In this document: positions 1-5,858 of the stretch, piece after piece | Layout: each line of letters begins with the position of its first letter | Position numbering within the stretch: the first letter of the stretch is position 1 | From: an uncultured Lachnospiraceae bacterium | Lineage (GTDB): Bacteria > Bacillota > Clostridia > Lachnospirales > Lachnospiraceae | Assembly: GCA_947177515.1 (NCBI GenBank) | Contig: CAMWUU010000234.1 | Coordinates: forward strand, 1-5,912 | Direction: 5' to 3' | Length of the DNA stretch: 5,912 nucleotides | Notes under the pieces: generated by a model | What the model was told of the DNA's origin: nothing | The model's input: the letters and a program-made list of their open reading frames with translations, nothing else | Databases searched by the model: none | Translations under genes and position numbers: made by a program

Positions 1-812
1 ACATAAAGCGATTTCCCATCCGGTATCTGTTTTACAAAATCATATACCGCATTGTACGGCGCAAATGCTATACCATCCGCCACAAGTGCTTCCCGCACCT
101 TTCCCGAAAGGGTTTGCTCATTGATAAAAAGGATAGCGGAATCCCCTGTTACAGCCAGGTAGGAAAGAACAACTGGATTGCAGTCCACATCCCCTCCCCG
201 GATATTTAAGAGCCAGGCAATATCATCAAGCGAGGAAAGAATAAAATAATCCGCCTTCTTCTTTGCCATTTCCCCGCGGATATCAGAAAGTTTGTCTGCG
301 CGTGATTTTCCCGTACACGAAAGATCAAGTAACATCACCGGGTTTGCTTTTAGCGCCGGACGGTCTTCCCAGACTTCCCCAACCAGATCCTTATCATAAA
401 CCAGGGCGATTTTCTTTTCTTTCTCTGCAAACACTTTACTCAGGTTCTGCGCCGTCTTAAAATTAACTGCCCGCCCGTCAAAACCGAGCTTCCCCCCATC
501 CGGAAGTTTATCCGCCAGAAAATCTGAAAGTTTCGGGACACCTTCTTCCTGCATTTTAAATAATGTGATCCCCGTACCTTTTAACTCCTGTTCCGCCTGC
601 AAAAAATAGCGCCCATCCGTCCACAATCCCGCCATATCCTTCATAACCAAAAGGCTCCCCGCCGAGCCAGTAAAACCGGACATATACCTCCGGCACTTAA
701 AAAAATCGCCGACATACTCCGAACCATGGAAGTCCTGCGTCAGTATCAAATAGGCATCCAGCCCATCACGCCCCATAAGGGCGCGCAATTTATCCAACCG
801 CTCCCTAATCAT
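1..812 (-). CDS. Xaa-Pro aminopeptidase (M24B family), N-terminal part; runs off the left edge
   Basis: Reading the minus strand from the ATG at 812 gives 270 uninterrupted codons to the window edge. The product resembles the long aminopeptidase P type (about 600 residues in full), which removes an N-terminal residue preceding proline and is normally cytoplasmic. Visible are the two creatinase-like N-terminal domains. The first contains SEYVGDFFKCRRY (residues 31-43), SGFTGSAGS (45-53) and GLWTDGRYFLQAEQEL (62-77). The second contains SSLDDIAWLLNIRGGDVDCN, the usual hallmark before the catalytic domain. The metal-binding pita-bread domain is not in the window, so catalytic competence cannot be judged. 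No signal peptide is seen. A purine-rich ribosome-binding site (GAAGGAAGGGG) lies in the last codons of the preceding small gene, only 4 bp separate the two genes, and translation is probably coupled. The family call is firm; the exact substrate is unknown. Confidence 0.9.
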   Translation of the reverse strand, partial: MIRERLDKLRALMGRDGLDAYLILTQDFHGSEYVGDFFKCRRYMSGFTGSAGSLLVMKDMAGLWTDGRYFLQAEQELKGTGITLFKMQEEGVPKLSDFLADKLPDGGKLGFDGRAVNFKTAQNLSKVFAEKEKKIALVYDKDLVGEVWEDRPALKANPVMLLDLSCTGKSRADKLSDIRGEMAKKKADYFILSSLDDIAWLLNIRGGDVDCNPVVLSYLAVTGDSAILFINEQTLSGKVREALVADGIAFAPYNAVYDFVKQIPDGKSLY

Positions 813-816
813 TGTT

Positions 817-999
817 TTATCCCCTTCCTTCTTTCATATAATATTCCAGGCACTCATAAACTACAACGCTCCCCTCCGCAATCTCCTGCGGAAGCAACGC
901 CCTCGCCACTAGCTTTAATTCGCCATCCGGCTCCTCCACACGCCGCAGGTTCGCATAATCGCCATCGATCGACACAACGGTATACTCATATGTTTCCAT
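817..999 (-). CDS. Small DUF3006-like protein, 60 residues
   Basis: This short gene encodes a 60-residue, acidic, apparently soluble protein with no signal peptide or membrane segment. The pattern VVSIDGDYANLRR (residues 8-20), then DGELKLVARALLPQEIAEGSVV (25-46), matches the shape of the DUF3006 family: an 'I-D-x-x-E/D-G-D-x-A' strand, a short 'DG' hairpin, and 'P/A-R-x-L-L-P-x-x-x-x-E-G' leading into a final strand. The family has no assigned function that I know of. The ATG at 999 is chosen because it follows a purine-rich AGGAAAGGGGCAGGG stretch and starts just before the conserved core. An in-frame TTG at 1044 would add 15 residues that fit no part of the family. It is followed after 4 bp by the Xaa-Pro aminopeptidase gene, and the two probably share a transcript that begins after the purC terminator. 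Confidence 0.75.
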   Translation of the reverse strand: METYEYTVVSIDGDYANLRRVEEPDGELKLVARALLPQEIAEGSVVVYECLEYYMKEGRG

Positions 1000-1060
1000 C
1001 TTACCCTGCCCCTTTCCTAAATACCCATACAGCAGGAGGATCAAAACTCCCCCCTACTGC

Positions 1061-1100
1061 GAGATAAAAGCCGGTATCCGCCAAACTGCGGGATACCGGC
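1061..1100 (-). terminator. Rho-independent terminator of purC
   Basis: A perfect 10-bp inverted repeat (GCCGGTATCC at 1070-1079 and GGATACCGGC at 1091-1100) encloses an 11-nt loop. Read on the minus strand it lies 14 bp past the purC stop codon and is followed by TTTTATCTC, a short U-rich tail. Position, orientation and stem strength all fit an intrinsic terminator for purC. It separates purC from the downstream small gene and peptidase, although some read-through is possible because the T tract is short. Confidence 0.8.
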
Positions 1101-1114
1101 ACGGTCGGCCGTTC

Positions 1115-1987
1115 TTATTTTAACGGCTTTCCTGTCAGAAGTTCAAACCCCTGTAAATATTTTCCAATCGTTTTTTCCAGGACATCCTGCGGCAGCGTCC
1201 AATGATTGTCCGGGTTTGCCTTGAGCCAGTCGCGCGCAAACTGCTTGTCAAAGGATGGCTGCCCATGTCCCGGCTCATAGCCCTGTGCCGGCCAGAAACG
1301 TGAACTGTCCGGGGTCAGCATCTCATCGCCAAGCACAAGATTGCCCTCCTCATCAAGCCCGAACTCAAATTTCGTATCCGCGATAATAATACCGCGCGCC
1401 AACGCGTACTCTGCACATTTTTTATAGAGCGCAAGCGTATACTCACGCATCTTTTTTGCATACTCCCTTCCTTTTCCTTTAAAGCGCTGCTCAAGATACT
1501 CCTCGCTTTGTTCATACGAAATGTTTTCGTCATGATCACCGATTTCCGCTTTTGTGGACGGCGTGTAGATCGGTTCTTTGAGTTTGTCCGATTCTTTTAA
1601 TCCCTCCGGCAGGCGGATGCCGCACACCGTACCATTTTCCTTGTAGCTTGCCCAACCGCTGCCCGTAATATAACCGCGCACAATGCACTCCACCGGAAGC
1701 ATTTTCAATTTCCTGCAAAGCATGCTGTTTCCATCAAACCTCTCCTGGCGGAAAAACTCAGGCATATCGTTTACATCAACCGAAATCATATGATTGGGCA
1801 GGATATCTTTTGTCATATCAAACCAAAACTTTGACATCTGGGTCAGCACGGTTCCCTTTTTTTCTACCTTATTGTTCAAGATCCCATCAAAACAACTAAT
1901 GCGGTCAGTCGCCACAATGACCAGGTTCTCCCCGATATCATAAATCTCCCGCACCTTTCCCTCTTTAACTGGTTTAAATTCCTGCAT
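1115..1987 (-). CDS. purC: Phosphoribosylaminoimidazole-succinocarboxamide (SAICAR) synthase
   Basis: PurC is the cytoplasmic purine-biosynthesis enzyme that joins CAIR and aspartate with ATP to make SAICAR. The 290-residue product is of the longer bacterial/yeast-like class rather than the roughly 240-residue class. Family motifs are intact and in order: GKVREIYD (10-17), ATDRISCFD (26-34, usually SAFD), KGTVLTQMSKFWF (44-56), VECIVRGYITGSGW (99-112), TPSTKAEIGDHDENIS (142-157), DTKFEFG (204-210), GDEMLTPDSSRFW (220-232) and PSFDKQF (244-250). The ATG at 1987 is preceded by GAGGAG at good spacing and begins right at the family's usual N-terminus. No other purine gene is adjacent. It follows argD after 157 bp, with its own candidate promoter and leader, and ends at a clear terminator, so it is probably monocistronic. 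No frameshift or missing key motif is seen. Confidence 0.97.
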   Translation of the reverse strand: MQEFKPVKEGKVREIYDIGENLVIVATDRISCFDGILNNKVEKKGTVLTQMSKFWFDMTKDILPNHMISVDVNDMPEFFRQERFDGNSMLCRKLKMLPVECIVRGYITGSGWASYKENGTVCGIRLPEGLKESDKLKEPIYTPSTKAEIGDHDENISYEQSEEYLEQRFKGKGREYAKKMREYTLALYKKCAEYALARGIIIADTKFEFGLDEEGNLVLGDEMLTPDSSRFWPAQGYEPGHGQPSFDKQFARDWLKANPDNHWTLPQDVLEKTIGKYLQGFELLTGKPLK

Positions 1988-2107
1988 ATCACTCCTCTTT
2001 TCTGCGCTGTTTTTTATTTTTCCCGGTATTCCCTTCCCACGTCAGGCAGCGCGCCCGCCGCGGACTTACCGTTTGGAAATTATGACTTCCTTTTGTCCGT
2101 TTTCTAC
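1988..2107 (-). other. purC leader with possible alternative RNA stems
   Basis: If transcription starts just downstream of the candidate promoter, purC has an untranslated leader of roughly 110 nt. On the minus strand CGGAC (2099-2095) can pair with GTCCG (2065-2061), enclosing a GGAAG/TTTCC hairpin (2090-2086 with 2079-2075). The same GTC (2065-2063) can instead pair with GAC (2043-2041) around a GCGGC/GCTGC stem (2061-2057 with 2050-2046, one G-U pair). The two folds are mutually exclusive. I do not recognise a known riboswitch class here: the conserved cores of the purine, ZTP and THF aptamers are not seen. The pairings are short, so this is a suggestion only. Confidence 0.3.
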
Positions 2108-2136
2108 AGTTTATTGCATTTTTACCAAAAAATCAA
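2108..2136 (-). promoter_or_regulatory. Candidate sigma-A promoter of purC
   Basis: On the minus strand TTGATT (2136-2131) and TAAACT (2113-2108) are separated by exactly 17 bp. They match the -35 and -10 consensus at four of six positions each. The site begins 8 bp after the argD stop codon and points to purC. No convincing terminator for argD lies between, so some purC transcript may also come from read-through of the arg cluster. The spacer between the boxes contains a sequence resembling an arginine-repressor half-site (see findings). Confidence 0.5.
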
Positions 2137-2144
2137 GAGTCTGC

Positions 2145-3335
2145 TTATCTTTCCTCTGCAATCACAGGCTCTAAGATGCCAATCATCTCATCCACATGTT
2201 CTTTCCCAATCACAAGCGGTGGCACAAACCGGATAATGTTTTCTCCTGCTGAAAAAGTAATCAGCCCCGCCTCCATCGCTTTCCCGATAATTCCCTTTAC
2301 TGGGCGGTCAAATTCCAGTCCCTGCATCAGCCCCCTGCCCCGACGCTCCTTAATGCAGGCATATTTTTCTGCCAGCACATCTAGTTTCTTTTCCAGATAG
2401 ACCGATACATTCCGAACATTTTCTAATACCTGCTGTTTCCCAAAGAGTTCAAAAACTTTACAAATTGCCTCTGCGGCAAACGGGTTGCCACCATAGGTGC
2501 TACCATGATCCCCCGGTACCAGTGCTAAAGCAAATTCCTCCTTCGCTGCAAACGCCCCAACCGGCACACCGCAGCCTAGAGCCTTAGCAAGTGTTACCAC
2601 ATCCGGCTTGATTGCATATTGCTCATATGCCATCATTGTCCCCGTCCGTCCCATACCACATTGGATTTCATCAAGGATTAACAGAATCCCCTTTTGATCG
2701 CAGAGGGCACGTACTTTCTGTAAAAATTCATGCGACGCTGGATGAAGCCCTCCTTCCCCCTGCACGGTTTCCATTATAATAGCACAGGTTTTTCCAGTGA
2801 CTTTCGCAGCAACGTCTTCATAGTTATTATAGTCTGCAAATACGATGCCCTCGAGTGTACCAAATGGTTCACGGTATTTCGGCGTTCCAGTCACGGACAA
2901 TGCCCCCATACTCCTTCCGTGAAATGAATGGTTCATCGCGATTATTTCGCCATCCGCCTTCCCATGCTTATTATAATATACTTTCCGCGCCAGTTTGATT
3001 GCACCCTCGACTGCCTCTGTCCCACTGTTTGTCAGGAAGACACGGTCAAGCCCCGTCATCTGTGTGATTTTTTCACACGCTTTGGTGGCGGGGACATTAT
3101 AAAAATAGTTTGAGGTGTGAAGGAGCTCATCCACCTGTGCTTTCAGCGCTTCGTTATACTCTGGGTTATTATAACCTAGTGCAAAGACCGCGATACCCGC
3201 CCCAAAATCCAGATATTTTTTGCCTTCCAAATCATACAGATACACACCTTCACCGCGCTTTAGTACAATCGGATAGCGCCCATAGGTGTGCATCAATACA
3301 TGATCAGCCGCCTCCATCCACTGTTTTGAATTCAT
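2145..3335 (-). CDS. argD: Acetylornithine aminotransferase
   Basis: ArgD is a PLP-dependent class III aminotransferase that makes N-acetylornithine from N-acetylglutamate semialdehyde and glutamate. The 396-residue product is the normal family length. Landmarks are LDFGAGIAVFALGYNNP (42-58), NSGTEA (103-108, phosphate contact), SFHGR (137-141, ring stacking), the LDEIQCGMGRTG segment (221-232) with Asp222 expected to bind the pyridine nitrogen, and TLAKALGCGVPVGAF (248-262) with Lys251 the expected Schiff-base lysine. HGSTYGGNP (277-285) follows. The start ATG has an AGGAGG site (3346-3341) 5 nt upstream. ArgD enzymes can also act on succinyl-diaminopimelate, but the position right after argJ and argB points to arginine. 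It is third of three consecutive arg genes, separated from argB by 147 bp that hold a degenerate copy of the operon's spacer repeat. Confidence 0.96.
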   Translation of the reverse strand: MNSKQWMEAADHVLMHTYGRYPIVLKRGEGVYLYDLEGKKYLDFGAGIAVFALGYNNPEYNEALKAQVDELLHTSNYFYNVPATKACEKITQMTGLDRVFLTNSGTEAVEGAIKLARKVYYNKHGKADGEIIAMNHSFHGRSMGALSVTGTPKYREPFGTLEGIVFADYNNYEDVAAKVTGKTCAIIMETVQGEGGLHPASHEFLQKVRALCDQKGILLILDEIQCGMGRTGTMMAYEQYAIKPDVVTLAKALGCGVPVGAFAAKEEFALALVPGDHGSTYGGNPFAAEAICKVFELFGKQQVLENVRNVSVYLEKKLDVLAEKYACIKERRGRGLMQGLEFDRPVKGIIGKAMEAGLITFSAGENIIRFVPPLVIGKEHVDEMIGILEPVIAEER

Positions 3336-3350
3336 TTTTGCCTCCTAATT

Positions 3351-3461
3351 ATCCGCTCCATATCAATCCCCGTACCTTTTTCCTGGGATTAAGATTTCGT
3401 CCGCTTTGTTTGTGCAGCTTTGATTCCGCTACTGGTTAGAATTCCGATGATTTTTAGTTCC
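3351..3461. repeat. Diverged copy of the arg spacer repeat (argB-argD spacer)
   Basis: This spacer aligns along its length with the 108-bp unit found upstream of argJ. Shared blocks occur in the same order and spacing: TCCGC at the left end; GTACC followed by a C/T run (3372 here, 5772 there); TCCGCTTTG (3400-3408 versus 5801-5809); TACTGG (3430 versus 5831); and TTTTTAGTTCC (3451-3461 versus 5854-5864). The distance from GTACC to TACTGG is 58 here and 59 there. Stem pairing is only partial in this copy (GTA/TAC and CC/GG survive), so it looks decayed. From 3456 onward a partial next unit (AGTTCC...) runs toward the argB stop codon at 3485-3483. The alignment was done by eye. Confidence 0.55.
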
Positions 3462-3482
3462 TAACCCATCCTTTTTGTGTAC

Positions 3483-4400
3483 TTAGTTTATGTTTGTGCC
3501 CGCTTCATTGTCATATAAAATGGATTCGTCATTGATAATTGCTGTCCCAATTCCCTTGTTGGTGAAAAATTCAAGCAGAAGGCAGTGTTCCAATCTGCCA
3601 TCTAGGATATGGACACGGGAAACCCCGTTACGGACGGCATCAATGCAGTTTTTAAGTTTTGGGAGCATCCCTCCACCGATAAAGCCCTCCTCAATCAGCT
3701 TGTCTGCCGCCGGAAGTGTCAGTACGGATATTAGTGAAGATTTATCTCCCGGGTCACGGTAAACGCCTTCAATATCTGTTAGGAAAGCCAGCTTTTCTGC
3801 TCCTATCGCGCACGCGATTGCACAGGCGGCATCATCTGCATTGATATTGTAGGCGTGGGAATCCTCCCCGCCAAGCCCAATCGGTGCAATTACTGGGATA
3901 TAGTCATTTTCAATCAGGGTATTGATCAGGTCGGTGTTTACCTTGGTCACATTGCCGACATAACCGATGTCCTGTCCCCCCGCCGTTTTTCTTTCTACTA
4001 CCAAGGTTTTTCCATCCTTGCCACAGATCCCAGCGGCCTTTACACCAAGTTTTTCTAACATTTGCACCAGATTTTTATTTACCTTGCCAAGTACCATTTC
4101 GGCGACTTCCATTGTCACTTCGTCGGTAACACGCAGCCCCTCAATAAACCGGGCTTCATGCCCCAAAAGTCCGACCCATTTTGTAATTTCCTTTCCTCCG
4201 CCATGCACAATAATCGGCTGCATGCCAACCAGCTTTAATAGTGCCACATCCTTGATTACGTTCATTTGCAGTTCTGGGTCAAGCATTGCGCTTCCACCGT
4301 ATTTTACAATGACTTTCTTATTATTGAATTTCTGAATATACGGGAGTGCCTCGATTAGGGTTTCTGCCTTTGCAATCGTCCGTTCCATATCTTTTTCCAT
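3483..4400 (-). CDS. argB: Acetylglutamate kinase, arginine-sensitive type
   Basis: ArgB phosphorylates N-acetylglutamate with ATP, the second step of arginine synthesis, in the cytoplasm. The 305-residue amino-acid-kinase fold shows VKYGGSAM (32-39, Lys33 for phosphate binding), IIVHGGGKEI (63-72), GLRVTD (88-93), NINADDAA (185-192), LTDIEGV (207-213) and GGGMLPKLK (242-250). The N-terminal helix (residues about 8-25, LIEALPYIQKF) and the C-terminal EHCLLLEFFTNKGIGT (271-286) are the signature parts of hexameric, arginine-inhibited kinases, absent from the E. coli type. Feedback inhibition by arginine is therefore likely. The ATG at 4400 is preferred over the in-frame ATG at 4388 because AAGGAG lies 7 nt before it. 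It follows argJ after 101 bp of repeat-derived spacer. Confidence 0.97.
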   Translation of the reverse strand: MEKDMERTIAKAETLIEALPYIQKFNNKKVIVKYGGSAMLDPELQMNVIKDVALLKLVGMQPIIVHGGGKEITKWVGLLGHEARFIEGLRVTDEVTMEVAEMVLGKVNKNLVQMLEKLGVKAAGICGKDGKTLVVERKTAGGQDIGYVGNVTKVNTDLINTLIENDYIPVIAPIGLGGEDSHAYNINADDAACAIACAIGAEKLAFLTDIEGVYRDPGDKSSLISVLTLPAADKLIEEGFIGGGMLPKLKNCIDAVRNGVSRVHILDGRLEHCLLLEFFTNKGIGTAIINDESILYDNEAGTNIN

Positions 4401-4420
4401 ATTTTTTCTCCTTATTATTT

Positions 4421-4500
4421 GTTCCGCAGAATCCCGCCCCGCACCCTCCCTAGTTGCTGGGCGGGATTCTGCTGTTTCTTAGTTGCGCAGATTCCCTCCT
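4421..4500. repeat. Short copy of the arg spacer repeat with 14-bp perfect stem (argJ-argB spacer)
   Basis: GCAGAATCCCGCCC (4426-4439) and GGGCGGGATTCTGC (4459-4472) form a perfect 14-bp inverted repeat with a 19-nt loop. The flanks match the larger units upstream of argJ: GTTCCGCA at the left, and at the right TGGGCGGGATTCTGCTGTTT followed by CTTAGTT, against TGGGTGGGCTCCTGCTGTTT there. About 48 bp of the unit's central loop is missing. From 4481 a partial second unit (AGTTGCGCAGATTCCCTCCT) abuts the argJ stop codon. No T tract follows the stem in the gene direction; the AAGGAG of argB comes 16 nt after it. In the plus direction TGTTTCTT follows. It is therefore not a normal terminator for argJ. 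Confidence 0.7.
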
Positions 4501-4501
4501 A

Positions 4502-5725
4502 TTAAGAACGGTAGTCTGCGTTGATTTTCACATAGTCATAGGTTAAATCACATCCCCATGCAGTCGCTGAAGCATCTCCCTGCTTTATGTCCGCAATTGC
4601 CGTGACTTCCTTTGCAGAAAAAATCTTTGTTGCCAGTTCCTCAGAATAATCCGTTGCCATACCGTTTGCTACAATCTGCAATTTTCCAAACTCTGACTCG
4701 ATATATAATTCTACCTTCCCCGGGTCAAACAATACGCCGGAATATCCCATTGCGCAAAGTACCCTTCCCCAGTTTGCATCGTTGCCATATACCATTGTTT
4801 TTACAAGGCTGGAACATGCAACCGACTTTGCAAGCGTTACTGCCTGTGCTTTGTCTTTGGCATGGATAATCTTAACCTCAAAAAGCTTTGTTGCGCCCTC
4901 GCCATCTCCTGCCATACGCTTTGCTAGAAATTCATTTACCGTGCGGAGTGCTTTCTTAAATTCCTCATAATCCGCATTTTTTTCTGTTATCTCATTATTT
5001 TGGGCAAGGCCGTTTGCAAAAAGCAGCACGGTGTCATTTGTAGAGGTATCCCCGTCCACCGATATCATATTATAAGTGTCTTTGATATCCTCCGATAGTG
5101 CCTCCTGCAAAAGTTCTTTGCTGATTGAAAGATCAGTGGTAAGAAAGGCAAGCATTGTGCACATATTGGGATGGATCATCCCCGAACCCTTGGTCATGCC
5201 TCCGAGTGTTACTTTTTTACCGCCAACCGTAAATGTTACTGCAATCTCCTTGTTCACGGTATCCGTTGTCATAATTGCCTTAGAGGCCGCCGTGCCGGCT
5301 TCTAGGCTTTCTGAAAGCTGTGGCACCATTGTCTTTGTACCGGCAATAATACGCTCAATTGGGAGTTGTTTTCCGATAACTCCTGTCGATGCTACAAATA
5401 CTGCGTCCACCGGGATTCCAAGGCACTCCCCTGCTGCCTTTGCTGTTTCCTCGCAATAGGAGAGCCCCTCTGCCCCAGTACAGGCATTGGCTATTCCTGC
5501 GTTTACAACGACAGCCTGTGCATATTCCGATTTTTCCACAATGTCCCTGTCCCAGAGAACGGGCGCTGCTTTTACAATATTGCTTGTAAAGGTTCCTGCA
5601 CATTTGCATGGCACCTTACTGTAGACCATCGCCATATCCACCCTGTTCTGATATTTGATGCCCGCTGCAGTACACGCCGCGAGAAAACCCTGTGCGGCTG
5701 TCACGCCGCCTGAGATGATTTCCAT
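4502..5725 (-). CDS. argJ: Bifunctional glutamate N-acetyltransferase / ornithine acetyltransferase
   Basis: ArgJ moves acetyl from N-acetylornithine to glutamate, closing the acetyl cycle of arginine synthesis; many members also use acetyl-CoA. The precursor self-cleaves into alpha and beta chains. The 407-residue product has VNAGIANACTG (74-84), STGVIG (113-118, oxyanion region), KGSGMIHPNMCTMLAF (179-194) with Thr190 as the expected new N-terminal nucleophile, SVDGDTSTNDT (222-232), GDGEGATK (273-280), GNDANWGR (314-321) and the typical INADYRS end. Residue 189, just before the cleavage site, is Cys where Ala is common; Clostridia relatives often share this. ATG 5725 is preferred: AAGGTGG (5740-5734) lies 8 nt upstream. 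The in-frame GTG at 5737 is inside that site and would add only MEIK. Whether it is mono- or bifunctional cannot be read from sequence alone. Confidence 0.96.
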   Translation of the reverse strand: MEIISGGVTAAQGFLAACTAAGIKYQNRVDMAMVYSKVPCKCAGTFTSNIVKAAPVLWDRDIVEKSEYAQAVVVNAGIANACTGAEGLSYCEETAKAAGECLGIPVDAVFVASTGVIGKQLPIERIIAGTKTMVPQLSESLEAGTAASKAIMTTDTVNKEIAVTFTVGGKKVTLGGMTKGSGMIHPNMCTMLAFLTTDLSISKELLQEALSEDIKDTYNMISVDGDTSTNDTVLLFANGLAQNNEITEKNADYEEFKKALRTVNEFLAKRMAGDGEGATKLFEVKIIHAKDKAQAVTLAKSVACSSLVKTMVYGNDANWGRVLCAMGYSGVLFDPGKVELYIESEFGKLQIVANGMATDYSEELATKIFSAKEVTAIADIKQGDASATAWGCDLTYDYVKINADYRS

Positions 5726-5733
5726 TTTTATTT

Positions 5734-5740
5734 CCACCTT
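5734..5740 (-). promoter_or_regulatory. argJ ribosome-binding site that decides the start
   Basis: AAGGTGG on the minus strand sits 8 nt before the ATG at 5725. The alternative in-frame GTG at 5737 is formed by the last bases of this very site and has only a weak AAGAAAG before it, so the ATG is the likely start. Confidence 0.65.
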
Positions 5741-5750
5741 TCTTATATAT

Positions 5751-5858
5751 AGTTCCGCATCCGCCCTCCCAGTACCCTTTTTCTAACAGCGTGCTTTTTC
5801 TCCGCTTTGCTCCGAAAAATCCCCCTGTGGTACTGGGTGGGCTCCTGCTGTTTTTTTT
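5751..5858. repeat. 108-bp spacer repeat, complete unit upstream of argJ
   Basis: The unit runs from AGTTCCGCATCC to a run of eight T. Its ends pair as GCA/TGC (5757-5759 with 5846-5848), GCCC/GGGC (5763-5766 with 5839-5842) and CCCAGTACC/GGTACTGGG (5768-5776 with 5829-5837). Inside these, ACAG/CTGT (5786-5789 with 5825-5828) and TTTTTC/GAAAAA (5795-5800 with 5814-5819) can extend the hairpin. The next unit begins at 5859. It occupies the argJ leader up to about 10 bp before the ribosome-binding site. No reading frame in it looks coding. Confidence 0.8.

Noticed and set aside
1000..1060. Promoter for the small gene (TTGATC..TATTTA)
   Set aside because: The spacing is only 15 bp and the -35 match is partial. 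A promoter is expected here after the terminator, but the sequence does not single one out.
726..1067. Plus-strand open frame of 113 codons
   Set aside because: It is low-complexity, rich in Pro/Ser/His/Thr, and lies antisense to the peptidase start and the DUF3006-like gene, which have family matches and ribosome-binding sites.
2002..2039. Possible fourth copy of the spacer repeat before purC (CTGTTTTTTA..TTCCC..CTTCCCA)
   Set aside because: It resembles the unit junction (CTGCTG plus T run, AGTTCCGC, CCCTCCCA), but the match is mostly low-complexity T and C runs and no matching stem or second block follows.
2108..2120. PurR box upstream of purC
   Set aside because: No segment near the promoter fits the Bacillus PurBox pattern well; the closest (AAAACGGACAAAA, minus strand, near 2102-2090) misses several core positions.
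2125..2152. Terminator after argD (AAGA/TCTT followed by TTTTTT)
   Set aside because: The stem is only about four A/T-rich pairs with a bulge, too weak to call. The T run is better explained as part of the purC promoter region.
5076..5459. Plus-strand open frame of 127 codons inside argJ
   Set aside because: It is a shadow of the argJ frame with no family resemblance; argJ is intact across the same region.
5741..5756. TATATA as a -10 box for argJ
   Set aside because: No acceptable -35 lies 16-18 bp upstream, and the box is too close to the ribosome-binding site to give a normal leader.
5826..5850. T-box-like string (GGTACTGGGTGGGCTCC) in the repeat unit
   Set aside because: It superficially recalls the GGGTGGNACC motif of T-box leaders, but the order of blocks is wrong, it reads on the strand opposite to the arg genes, and no specifier stem is seen.
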